Below, in pieces: positions 12,074 to 25,200 of a DNA stretch of 64,000 bases. This DNA is from Syngnathus acus. Taxonomy: Eukaryota; Chordata; Actinopteri; Syngnathiformes; Syngnathidae. Numbering within the stretch: position 1 is the first letter of the stretch; each line of letters opens with the position of its first letter. The position numbers and the translations under genes were made by a program. Where the stretch lies: contig NC_051090.1 in the NCBI RefSeq assembly GCF_901709675.1, positions 8,819,842 through 8,883,841 of the forward strand, given 5' to 3'. The notes below the pieces were generated by a model. The model had not been told where the DNA came from. It did no database searches and worked only from the letters and a program-made list of their open reading frames with translations.

Positions 12074-14952
12074 CGTATATGATATTTAACAAACCCAGTG
12101 GAATACATTGTCTGATCATCTATAGGGAGTGTTCCACTCGTATCTCTCTCTGAAAAAAGTGTAAGTGTAAAATTCTGGTTGAACCAGTAATAGTGGTTCA
12201 GAAAACATTGTTTTTCTTTTAACTTTCAATTCTCCTAAGCATCCGAGCTGCACAACCTCTAGGGCTATTGCCTTTCTCAATCTGTCCCTGGAGGGACAGG
12301 AATTATGGTCCCTGTCGATTGAGGAGAAAGGGATGTTATTCCCCTGTCACCTAGTGGCCGTGCCGCCATCCTCTCTGCCCTGATCTACGGCCCGATTCAC
12401 CCCTCTTTACCCCCCCCCCCCCTTTCTCTTCCCCACTTTGGCTCATCGTAAGCTGCCAGCACGTCGTTGCCACGGGCTGTTGAGATGCATATGATGGAGA
12501 ACAGTTCTGGGGAATGGAGTGGCAAGACTGATATTGGTTTTGTGCTACTGTTGGCGGCTGCTGTGTAGTGGTGAGGCTTCAGGACTGAGGTGGTCAGTAA
12601 TGATGTTTCTCAGCTATAAATACAGTTAATAAATAAATAAACACAAAATATGAGTGAGGTTGACAGTGCACCAACACGGAAATAAATGTTGCTCCTGCTT
12701 ATGGCGTTTGAGGATGAGGGATCAGGCATATGCAATATTCGGATATAGATATTTACATTTCTTTGCTGATGGCAAAAATTAAAGTCGGGAATAAACAAAA
12801 AATTTGAATTTGAGAGGGCAAACACTTTTTTTTTCACAGCAATCTATGTCTCATTAATTTGAAAGAGAGAAAGAGAAAAACAACAAAGTTGCAGTGGTGA
12901 TCTGACTGATGACTAATGTGATTTGTAAATTTTGTTGGAATGCTTGAAAAAAAACTCATGTACGTACAATTTGGTAAAAGCCCCTCTCGGGATAAAGTCC
13001 AATTGTTTTATTTCTCTGGCAAAGGTAAAGGACCAACCAAGAGTAAAAAAAAATATCACAGCCTGCAGACAGCACCACCAATGAACACAAACACTGAGAT
13101 CAATATATCCGCCACGTGCTAAAGAGATGACTCAGAATCATAACGGCCAACACTCAACCTCCTTTAGGCCCTCGTGCGCCATCCTGACTTTTGAGGGTCT
13201 TTCTGGGTGAACCAATAAATAAATAAGCACATAAATACTTTGGATGAATAACCCAAGAATGGAAGCCCATGTAGCTTGGCCATCCATCATCCGTCCTATT
13301 ACCACGCACTCAGCGGCACCTGCAGTATGTATAATGCAGTCAGCCTCTGTAAGCAGATACAAATTCAGCATGTTCACAACCTCAATTTGTTATACTTGAC
13401 AATGCCACAGCTTCTGCTTTGTTGTTACTCTGAATTATGAATAGATTTTCATTGTAGGACTTAGGTCAGAGGGTGACAGCGACGTGTTCTTATGCAGAAG
13501 AGCAGCATAAAAGTTTTTGCAGCTGGGTGAATATGCATAAATAGTTTCTCTTAAAGCCACAGAGATTTTTCATGTTTTTGATTTGTTTCACTTGATAATG
13601 CCAGTGCATACCATGGCCGCACTTTATATGATTTCTTTCAAAATAATCAAAGGGTTTGGTGTGAATTTATGACATGATGATGCCCAAGCCAGTCTAACAA
13701 AAAACATAATGGCACAAACCCGTCCAGTTAATCCCGTATTTGACAATCGCTTTGAAAAACATAACAGGTCAAATTTGTGAGTAATAAATTGAGGACAGTT
13801 GTAAAGAATTTTGAATCTATTATCTTTTGAACCTTGTTTGCCCAGACCAGATGTATATTTAATGCACATCACTTTGCATCAGGAAGACAATGAACACAGG
13901 CTGCTACTCACAGGCCAAATTCTGCCGGAACACATACACATCACATCTGCAATGTGCATTTTTTCCTAGTGAGTAATCATGAATGTAAATTCTGCAACAA
14001 CACATTCTTCGTGTTCATCCTGCGAGTGCCTCCTGAAGATCAAGATCTTTGTCATCACACAATACAATACCCAACTCAAATATACATCACATATGGTCAA
14101 AATAATCACATCTAAAATGATTATTTAAATGATGGATTTATAAATGTAAGAAAAGTGTTGTGTGTGTTTGTATATTCTGATAAATGGGAGAACTGATGAA
14201 TATATGAACATCCACCAAAAATAAAGTCAATGAACTCTAATTCTAAATAATTCCAACGTCATAGGTATTGTAAGTTAACGGTTGAATTTTACCATGGTAT
14301 ATGTAAATACCTTAATAACATGTGGCATTCTTTGTCAAAATGCCCCAAGATCAAGAATTACAGAAAATATGCCATGCATTTTTCTTAGCCACACTGAACT
14401 TAAGTGGGCGATTTCATCTCACAAAATGCAATTGTAGAGCCTTGACCATGACGACCGCTATCATTCGCAAAAGCTGCAATCCAGAGACTAAACAAAAATG
14501 CGAGTGCCCATAAACTAAAAACATTGTTTGTATTTTCACTCCCGAAAGCAGCACACAAATTACACAGTTAAAGTTCAAATCCATGTGGCACATGCAGCAG
14601 ACACATCAGCAACAGTGCATATACAGGTTGTATTTGTGAATATATATTAAAAAAAACAAAAACCCTGACAATATACCTCAAAGGGATAATTACCCGAGCC
14701 ACGCAGTTTGAAAATATTACAACTTGACATTTCCATTATGGCACAGCACTTATCATGACTGTTATGATGAGGACCTGCACATGGGGAAATGGTACCCAGA
14801 TGACACTGTCATTACATTGTTGGGGAGCATGGGATCCTGTTGCATGTCAATGCATTGGGCTAACTATGCATGACAAGTTTAGTTGTATTGGAGAAGGCTA
14901 CATAAGAGGACAGAGCCAACACTATAGTGTCGATGGCAAGCAATCTGTGTAA

Positions 14953-15061
14953 TCACTTTACTCACTTTAAAGTCAGAATTCTCAATTTAATCTCAAAATC
15001 CTCACTTTGAAGTACTTCTCACTTAAAAGTCAGAATATCTACTTTAAAGTGAGAATTGTCA
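14953..15061. repeat. Degenerate short tandem repeat
   Basis: Imperfect units of the kind 'ACTTTAAAGTCAGAATTCTC' follow one another, alternating CAGAAT and GAGAAT forms, and partly self-complementary. I do not recognise a family. Confidence 0.6.
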
Positions 15062-16711
15062 CAAGATACCTACTGGATCTCTACTCATTGAGATGGAGGC
15101 TTTTAACAAATCAAGAGGATGACACCAGCTCACACAGCTCCTGTTTAAAAGAGCTCGCAACCTTCAACTTAGCCATTGTGTGGGGCCATCTCATCAGGCA
15201 TGCAACACTCATGCACATACACAAACACCTACATAACCTTTCCCCTTTCCACTCAACCCCCCCACCCCCCCATCTTCCCCACCACCACCATCATCAACAC
15301 TTCACCTCCTATTCTCTCATTTTGCACAGGCCCTTTTCTATTTCTTTCTATGTGTTTCTTCAATAAATACATACATTTCACATCATCCCCAGTCTTCCCT
15401 ACAATATGCAGTGCACAAACACTAAACAGTAAAGAGGAAAAGGGATATAAAGTATAATATAAAAGCATATTGAGGGCAGCTTGTCCTTGCAGTTACATAT
15501 CACAAAATAATCACTCAGAGAAAGAGCTTTTGAAAGAACTATGTGCTCTGCTAGTAGTCCACGTGTGTGTTATGTAGCATTACCTCTTATAACTTTGGTT
15601 CTTCTTGTGTGGTTTATTCATATTATTAATTCATCTTAATTGAGTTCTGGTTTTAATTGACAGTGAACTAATGCAGAATGTATAGTTTGTATATACCGTG
15701 TTTAATATTAAAACTTAAATATCCCTTATCAAATGTACTTCCACTTTGTGCATTTTAGTCCTTATGTAACATTCAACAGTGCGATGATGAGTTGTCACAA
15801 GCATTCCCCCCATCAGTGTGTCCTTGCTACATTTAATATAGAGCAAGCCTCTACTGTACTGTATGTCTGAGTGCTCGGCCATAAAGTCAGTCAATCATGC
15901 AAACGCAATTTGCATGTGGTAACATTGAAACGGGAGTAGATTGAAGCGGCAAATGGTCTGAATAATCTCATCTGACAATCATTTATTTTAGTGATTGTGT
16001 TACATTAAACACATTATTTGTGCTGCAGGGCCTCATTTGTCTGCTTACAGGGTGGTCTCATTCGCATAAATGTGACACAGGCAGTGACACTAACTGTGCA
16101 TTGAGTGAGTGAGCGAGGCATTAAGAGTGTCAGGGACCATGCAAATCACCTGCAAAAAAAACAACAACGCTGCGTATCGCAGAGTCAGGGCTACACGCAA
16201 TACATACAACTCCAATCTGGTTCACAAGGTAATTTGTGTCCATACATTTACGTTTGGAACGATTCATTTTCTGTTTAAGTTTCACACCTGAATATATGAA
16301 TCGATGTCGAAGATCATAATAAACACTACAAATTCTTGCAAATTGCATGCCAATAAGCAAAAGGCTCAACTTTAGGGCTATGCTATTTCTTCGACTTTTT
16401 TGTTACATGATCACACCTTTTAACTTATTTGAGGAAAAAGTCAAATAGGCATACATCGGAATCAACATTTTTGGGGGAAGCTGTTCATTTTGTTATTTGG
16501 TTAGGACAGTTGTGCTAATTGGCGGTTCCTCAAATTAGCTACATGGAATAGTAAATACAATTATACAGTAAATATGTGACGTATAGTAGGATGTATAATT
16601 GAGTTGATTACAAAAGCATTAATGTAATGCTCATCACTCAGCAAACTACTTAGCGATGTTATGATGATTAGAAACTAAGCAACTGACATCATAGATTGAC
16701 TGAAAAATATA

Positions 16712-16717
16712 TTTATT
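16712..16717 (-). terminator. Candidate polyadenylation signal for adgrd2
   Basis: AATAAA on the minus strand, about 0.6 kb beyond the in-frame stop of the last recognised adgrd2 exon. This is plausible spacing for a 3' untranslated region. Nothing but position supports it, and another coding exon could exist further downstream. Confidence 0.25.
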
Positions 16718-17328
16718 GCAGGTATTATCTACTCTAACTACCTTGAAATATATGTCAAAACTTGAATTTGTGACGCCAAACCAGAGATTAAACTCTACCT
16801 TAACTTTACCATCTTGAATCCGGTAACCCACACAATCAAGTGTATTCTTAAGTCAGCTGATTCAGATGGATTGATGTCAGCGCGTCTGGTTAGTGTTACA
16901 GTGAACCGGATATTTCTGATGTCTGATTTCACTCAACAACTACACAGGGCCTTGCAGTAATGCATCACAGATAAAGCCAGCTGCTGAATAGTGGGGAAAT
17001 TGCTGGTGTTTAAATGTCATTTCCATGACTGTGATATTTCTAAAACATTGACATTGGTAAATAGTAAGTACGTTTTTAAATTAAAGGCCAATATAGACCA
17101 ATCCGACGTCGGCCAAATGAGACTTATGCCTACCCCCTGTGGCATCGGCTCGACTGTCGGCGAGAAAGAAATTCAATTACGCAAATACAGTCCAACAGAC
17201 GGTGATGCTTACCTTTTTAAAGAATATGTACAGAAAACTAATATAAGCTACATAGCTTATATATAATAGCTACCGGGTTACGTTATAATCAGATGAGTCT
17301 TGGACAATTTCAGTGTTGCTGTAACAAA

Positions 17329-20300
17329 TTAATTGTATTGCTCGAGTAACTTACTTGTGGCACTCTCTTCTTCCTTCTGATGATTTTGGGTGTTGCAGTT
17401 ATGGAAGGTGGTTGCCTCCTCTGGGTTGGAGGCTGCTCCTGCTGGTAAACTGATCTGACGAGAGCAAGTGCCTGAGCTGGATGGACGGGAACTGGCACAG
17501 TTCTGCAGCCAAAGGAAGGGATACGTCAGTACAGGAGAATAGGATCAGTTCAGAAAGAGTTTACTTTTTTTTTTTTAAATGAACAAATATAGTATGTGCA
17601 TGTACCACCTTTTGTGTTGCAATAATTCACTTAATTAAATTCATATATAAATAAAATTCTCAAAGTAACAAAATTCAATTAATTCAATTTCATAGAGTCC
17701 CAAATTTATGCCAGAAAAACAAGACAGCATATTTTATTTAACCCCTGAATTAAATCTGCCTCATTAGCCTAATCCCTTACATATAAGACACCATACATCG
17801 GCAAACTCATGTCGTTCATCTTCAAATGACCCCATATATGCAGTAATACTAGCAAAAGCTTCTTCATCTCACACCGTGCAAGGCACAATACCCAATCCTG
17901 TGTTTTACAACAAGGGGATATATGGGGGCATGTGCGGTCATCTAGAGCCAAATGCCTCCAATGCAACCAAAGGACAGGTGGATACGGTATTTCAAAGAGG
18001 ATTTATGGCACAAAACAGCATTAGCTAAAAACCGTCAGGTGGCAGCGATAGCTAAAAAAATGCATTCTAGTAGCGGAACCCAGCAAGATTGGAAAACCAC
18101 CACCTCAAGAGCAAGCAGTAAAAATGACAGTAGATGGTGCGGGGGGGACATCACTGATGCCGTGAGCAGCCAATATATCAAGCTGCACCAATGGCAAGGG
18201 GCCCCATTAGCCCCCAATCCAGTCCAGCAGACTCATCTGATCTATTTATTTATTTAATTTCTTCACATTCTTACAGTGTCAATCTCGAAGGTGGCGGGGG
18301 CGTCAAAGGAAGTGGAGGGGCACATGAGATTTTCAAAATCAATCTGCACTTTGTAATGGATTCATTCCTTTTGCAATGACCTGATGAGTGCAAGGTGGGA
18401 AATATTGGTGGGTGTATATGTGTGGGTCAGGGTGCGGTGGGAGGGATAGGACAGAGTATTAACGGCTGTAAAGCCTTCACTCACAACCGAGGAAGTGGAG
18501 TAAAGTTGATGTGATCCCTAATAAGGGACAAATTGCAATTTGTGTTTATGTGGTGGCGGGCAAAGCAGGGGTGCTATGATGAAAAATGTATTTTTGGAAT
18601 TGTCCGAAAAGTGCTTTGCTTAGGCTGACACGTACCACAAACACGTGGTCGCATCGCAGCAGCGTACGGCGAGGTATAAATACTGGTCTGACACTTTAAT
18701 GTCAGGGGACAGCTTGTCCTGGATTAGAAACTTGTAACCCAGCACAGAGGTTGACATTGCGGGGATGAAGGTGCCGCAATGGGCAGCGTAAAGGGGGGGT
18801 ATTATGGAGGGTGTGTGTTTGATCTATAGGGGCATCTAACATGGACTGTCGGCTAGTAAGAGGATAGTGGATGTAAGAGGCTGTTTTGTGGCCAGCTCTC
18901 ATTGGCATTGTTGGAGAGAGGATTTTGTTTCCCCCACAAAAAAGAAAATTGGAAAATTGAGTTTGCGGCGTGTGTGCAACACGCAAGACACGCGCACACA
19001 CACACGCACGCAGGCGTGCACACACACACAAAAGAATTAAAGTACATACTGAGAAATTAAGCGCCTTCCTCCTTTCCTTGATCCTGTTGACCGTGGTCCG
19101 GACCTAAAAGAACAAGAGATACTTTAAGTATGTCTGCTTGGTGAAGCACACTTTCACACCATAAAAACATCAATCAACTTCTATACAAAAATATTTTTTT
19201 TAAAACTAAGCTGGCCTTTGTGGATTCTGACAGCAAAAAGCTGAAACAAAAAAAAGAGTGTATGCCTACATGAGAGAATGTGCTCTAGTGTGTCCCGGTG
19301 GCTAATGGGACTGAAACTGACACATAGGGCTGGCAAACTAAGAAGACGACTTCGAGATATCATCTGTCAACACAGAGCGGCGAGACCAACAAATGGAGCT
19401 ATTGAAGGAGAAGGGACTGCCCTTGCAGAACAGATTACATTTTTATACTCCAGATGAAAACTGTAAGATCACGCACGAGACAACTGATTTGTTTCCACAA
19501 TTGCAGAGTAAATTTTATACCTGATTAAATGTAAAATATCATTGCCACACTGTGGATAACTGTACAACAGATAAAAACCAATTTAAATTTTTTTGACGTG
19601 ATGTATAATTGTATAGCAAATTATTATTTTAAAAATATTTCACAATCTTTCACATTCACAAATGATGACTGCAATTAAAACAAATTCTGTGTATATTCAG
19701 AGTAATCCATATCTGAAGCATTTAAAGACATATTTAAATGTGCCTACAATCTCGTTAATAAATGCTGTTTGAAAAGAAATATATAATCGTATTGCTGGCT
19801 TGTGCTTTGCGGTAAAGTACATGCACAGTTTATTTTTACACTATAATTTATTTGTCCCCAATACAGCATCCATGGGTTTTGAGATGTGTCAAATCAGTTC
19901 TGACACACTTACTAAATACATTAATCAAGATATACTTAAATTATATTTATATTGAAATTCAATTAAATTACAAAATTAAATTAAAATGACCTTTGTCAAG
20001 TATCACGTATTTTAGTATCGCTTAAAATAATATCGATTTACTGCCTTTATTAAATAGGGCAGTCATTTAACTGTATTTATAATTGTCATTGTAATAAAAT
20101 TGTGAAGAACCAAATAGATGACACAAATAACGTGTGTGTGTGTTTTTCTGAAGAGACACCAACAAAAGCTTCACAAGTAAATTTGAATCAGCTGTTCATG
20201 CACATTGTCAGCACTGTAAATTTGTAGCGGGTTACACATAACACATAAGCCGCCATAGCGAATATGCATTATGGCTTCTGGCTTCACTACGTCTGAGCAT

Positions 20301-22011
20301 TTCATAAAATATGACACTGCACACACACACACACACAAACACATGCACACACACGTGCAACAGGCGCATATATTTTACAAGTATAAGACTGTTGGAGAGC
20401 TACATAATGAAGAAAGGCTCATGCAACTGCACAGTATCAACAGAGCTTGCACTGCATAATGAGCCTACTAATTTTGACAAGATGCGCAACAAGTCTAAAT
20501 GCTGGAGACATTATCATTCATTATTTATTGGGGGGGAAGGACATACCAGAGATTTCACTGATATCAAAAGCAGCCTCCTGTTGAGGCAATTACATGACAT
20601 CACTTAATGAATCATTTGACAATGAGGGGAAGGGCATTGTTTTAGATGATGGTTATGTATTTAAGGGCTTGAGCATACACTCAAGGTTTCGCGATGATGC
20701 AAAGTTAAACAATTAACATATGAAAGCGGCTGACAAACACCTGCCGACATCCTTGAAGCTGATGGAAATAAAAGGTCATCAAAGCATTTTAATACAAGGT
20801 GACCACCAAGGAAAAGCTAATTGCAATGAATAATGGGGAGCTATTCTCAGGTAATTAGTGATAAAAAAGAAAAACACTGCATTTCGAGTACATTAGAGGC
20901 AAAGCCCATTCCATGGCAAATTTATAAATGTGGAAATCCAGCTTCATGAATTTTTCGACACTGAGGCAGTATTCCTTATCTTATCAAAATAAGTTTTTGC
21001 TTTCTAATTCAATAAATTTGGTTTAATCAAATCTAATCTGCTTCATGAGCAGAAAAATTATTTTGTCTGTTACTTATATTGGCTTTTTTCTTTTTGCATA
21101 GAGTTCGCTTACAATTTGATGGGTATGAATTTCAACTTTTGTACTTGCAATGCTGAAGACACAAAGGGAAAGGCTGACGGGTGACTCCCAAAACGCAATG
21201 GTTTATTACGTACACTACTTTGGACGAAATATATTTGAGTTTATTTTGATTATTAAAACAACAGTATTATTTTAAAACTGGTTACCGCATACGGTAATGT
21301 TACAATCAACTTTGAATTGCGATTTGGGACAGTTAAAAATATACAAAAAACCCACGACAGAATATATGACGTCTTTAAAGTTGAGTATAATTTTTTTATT
21401 CTGCACTTATAGATGAATGGTTTTATTTTTGTATTTAACTTTTACAAAATACTACTGGCATTTAGTATAAGCACCAACTCAAAATTTGTCAGTTTTTGAG
21501 TAAGTAGTGGCTACATGAACAGAATGTTATCTTCAGAGATTTTTGACTAAGAGTGATTTTCATGTGGTGAAACTCATCTATTAAATTGCATCTTTCTCTG
21601 TTGCCTTATCTAATGGATAAATGCGGCATCTCAGTCTGATATGTTCTCAGTCCTTCATTGCATGTTTCTTCCTCTGTCTTCCTCCGTACTGAGGCTGCTC
21701 GGGACCTCACTGGCCAACGGCTTTGTCAGGATTCTAATGGAGGGCCGTGAGTTTAAAACTTAAAGAGGCGTGAAATATTAGGCAATGTAGGTGAGCAATG
21801 AGTGGCTGAGAACGACGCCGTGTCAGTGTTTAATGGTCGGACTCGGATGCATATAAGTTAGTCCAAGCATGAAGGGCAGTGGGACGCTTGCGTGGAAAAG
21901 ATGTCCCCTCCCTTCCATCTCAGCACTCCTTCCACCATCAACCGTCGTATACTACACACACGCACGCACGCACACACGCACAACGTGTGCACTCAAGACC
22001 ACCCCCACCCC

Positions 22012-22079
<68 letters not shown>

Positions 22080-22233
22080 CCTACTTTCCGCAAACCCCCC
22101 GAACCGGCACAGCTTTTAACCATGGAGCCCATCAGAAACTTGTCATTTCTCTCATTCACTGCGACAGCCTTGAGACACAATGCAGACTTACCTCTGTGTT
22201 GTACACCCCATATATCAGGAAGATGAACAGGCC
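17329..22233 (-). CDS. adgrd2: adgrd2 isolated 3' exons: end of helix 7 and cytoplasmic tail
   Basis: Three small exons lie far from the rest. Exon 22233-22192 (42 bases, phase 0) encodes GLFIFLIYGVYNTE, which directly continues NSLQ of helix 7. Exon 19103-19050 (54 bases) encodes VRTTVNRIKERRKALNFS, the basic juxtamembrane segment typical of this family. Exon 17502 onward continues NCASSRPSSSGTCSR, a serine-rich tail, and reaches TAA at 17331-17329 in frame. A textbook donor (CAA then GTAAGT, cut after 17355) lies before that stop, so another 3' exon or an alternative tail is possible. A (CA)n array lies 116 bases beyond the donor of the 42-base exon. Confidence 0.8.
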
Positions 22234-25200
22234 CTGCAAACAGACAAAGAGAGAGGGGTAATAAGATAGGAGGACAAAGTTGTTACACTTGTTTTCTCTC
22301 TTATCATCATCAAAAAAAAAAAACAGCTCTAATGATTGGAGCGATGAGCAGTTTATGAAATGAAAAGTCTCGATTAAAATGTGAACAGCTTCTCCAAACT
22401 GTGGCCTCCTTTGTGTCCTCTATAATAGTGGTGTCACTCATTTCAACCTCCTCACAAAACATGCAAACCCAAACTAGAGCTACATTTTTTTTTCAGTACA
22501 GATTGTGTCAGACAAGTGCACGCAAATGTAATACACACATTGCGAGTTCCAAAGTCTTACTAAAAGAGATGCACAAAAACACACACATACAAAAAGAGAG
22601 CAACTCAAGCCCGTCAAAACCATCAAGGAAAACCATTGGAGCAAAACAGAGAATGGGAGAGGAGAAGCAGCATAATGAAAAAATGAAACATAAAAGAAGA
22701 TATTTCATGTTCAAAGAACCCTGAACCCAACAATAACCTGCCCTTGAATGCATAAACCCTGTACTTTTGGTCACAGAAAAATAGTTATTTTTCATTGGGA
22801 ATTTTTGTATACACAAGCTTGCGCATTCGCCTTCGGGCCGTATTGTAAACCTGTTGCCGCCGTAGAAATGGTGACATATGCCACAAAAGAAGAAGCATGA
22901 AAAGGTGGGTAAACTCCTATAAAAGATCAACAGAAAGACTAGGTTCTTTGATAAGCCAGTCTCATTATGATTCAGTTCTAGTTCACACAAAAAATAAACC
23001 TTTGAGAAGTATTGCGCATCTTTTTTCATTGCATAACCTGAAAAAGAAATTATCAAGGTCCATTGGAAAGACAATACCTCTAAAGTACAAAACTTACCTA
23101 ATGGCAGCAAGAATTAAGGAATGTTACATGAAAATGCGTATAAAGCTGTAAATACCGTAATTTATGAAAAAAAAACATATGTCGCTCCTTATTATAAGTC
23201 GCCCCCCCACCCAAACTATGAAAAAAAAAAAAGCGACTTATAGTCCGAAAATTACGGTAGGTGTCGAGTGTATCATTGAATTGAACCCAACTGTTCACGC
23301 ATGCACTAAAAACGTGCGCACACATGTACACATGCTCACACATTTCGTACATAATTTGCACTATTCTATTGCATTACAATTGCAATTCCCAACTCATTGT
23401 TTGATTACCATGTTTTTGATCATTGCTCATATTTGTAATTAATCTTGTGTTGTACAGTGAACAAAGTGGGAAGAACATCCTGCACACATTAAGAAAAGTG
23501 GTCTATTAGAGAATAATTGAGTTAAAAATAGTTTAAAATGTTAAGTCATTAATATTCCCACTAAAAACAAACACAAACAAAATTGGGGCACATTATTAAA
23601 ATGTGTGTGCACTTTTCTTAACCAAGTCGTGTTTCTTTTGAACTCTCTAGCAAATGGTACAAATTTATGCATAGGATGAGCATCGTTGCTTTCAAAATAT
23701 TGTTATACTGCACTTCAAACAACAGAGCATAAATTAATTAGCATCCAACTAATTAGGGAACAATTGTATGTTTAAAAAGTTAAATCCACCAAACATTGTG
23801 TTTGACCACAAACAATCATCTTCCCAAGAGTGGTGGTGCAATGCAAAGAAACAGAAAAATACATTTGATACAATAAAAAAAGGATTTTTTTTTTTAAATA
23901 CTTATCAGTGATGGGAGTTTGGCCCATTGTAAAATCCACGAGCATTTTGTTGTATCAGTTTAATGTTGTTAAGTCAATTTTATTTTCTAGCCCTAACTTA
24001 CAAAGTCTTAAAGAGCTTCAAAAACCCACAGTTGATGATCAGTGTCATCCCCTGATCCAAAAGCTGCAACCAGTCTTTTTGGTTGTTGTCCTTTCGACAT
24101 ACGTCAACCTCTGACTGTTGTATAAGAACTGATTGGAAAAGTGTCCAGTTAAAGCATTAGCATATGAAAGAGCCACATGCTAATACTTTAACTGGACACT
24201 TTTGCTCGACACAATTTATAACAGAAAACGCTCATTTAACACAAAAACAAAAAGTGGGTGCCATTGCTGAAGGATTTGTGTGAATTTTCAGGAATAAATA
24301 TTGATAGTGACTGGTTTCATATTCCCACGTTTGAGAGATTTTGTGACAGTCCGATAAAACCAAGGTTGAACTTTTGGACCATAATTCCTGAAGATGTGTT
24401 TGCCGCAAACACGGCAACACTGATTATCACTTGAGGAATACTTGTTATAAAGAGAGGTACTGGGTGCCTTTTTTTTCCAGCTGGAGTGGGGCCTTGAATG
24501 AAGTTAGTGTTAGTGCGAACTGTTCAGGCATTTGCTTAACAGAATAGTAATATCTGGATTTACTCAGAAGCTCTTGAAATTGTGGTAGGTGTGTGCTGAC
24601 TTACATTTAAGTTGTTTACAATTGGTTAATTCTGAACACAATCACATTATAAGATGGGTGTGCACACTTTTGCAATCACATTACTTCCGTCGATTATATT
24701 GTTTCCCATCTCCCATCTATCACCATTTCTTAATGTTATATATAGGCAGCAAAAATAATAATACTTCATATTGGGTGAAGGCTGATCAATTTTTACTATA
24801 ACAGATAAGTTGAATTGTTTGACCGGACCACTACTTCTCTCTTACAGACCAAAAGACCACAACCTCTATGTGCATTGAAAACAGCCACAAAAATAAAAGG
24901 GAGCTATTGCAACAAGTTAGACCCAGTGTCAAAAATCCAACCTAGAGTCAAACCCTCGAGACACTTTTTACAAATAGAGCTATCTGCATCTCTGCTTGGC
25001 AAAACGGGGAGGAAAAATTTAGCTCTTACACCTGGTAATCATTACGGGAATGAGAGACAGAGGAGGTGAAAATGCTGGGATGTAGGAAAAAAAGACAAGA
25101 AATTCACACTTCTGCACTGGGACTTGCTAATGTCTCTGACCCCTTTATGCATAAACAGTTTAATTAACATGTATACATAACTTTCACTTTAACTGCTCAT

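Larger units (their letters stand above)
1..17328. other. Gene-poor spacer downstream of adgrd2
   Basis: I found no splice-bounded coding exon on either strand of this stretch. Open frames here are short, lack splice signals that keep a frame, or run through CA/TG repeats. It holds the two palindromic MITEs at 1281 and 11900, a fragment of a dispersed fish repeat near 2030, CA/TG microsatellites near 3563 and 5341, homopolymer runs and a degenerate tandem repeat near 14953. The 3' untranslated region of adgrd2 should occupy its right end. Distal regulatory DNA may be present, but a single sequence cannot show it. Confidence 0.6.

Noticed and set aside
21869-22261. Overlapping frames of 75-130 codons
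   Set aside because: All are driven by the (CA)n array, which has no stop codons in any frame. The only coding part here is the 42-base adgrd2 exon on the other strand.
22508-23110. 200-codon minus-strand open frame
   Set aside because: It begins with TTG, has low-complexity Cys/Phe-rich composition, lies in the adgrd2 intron and shows no domain or splice support.
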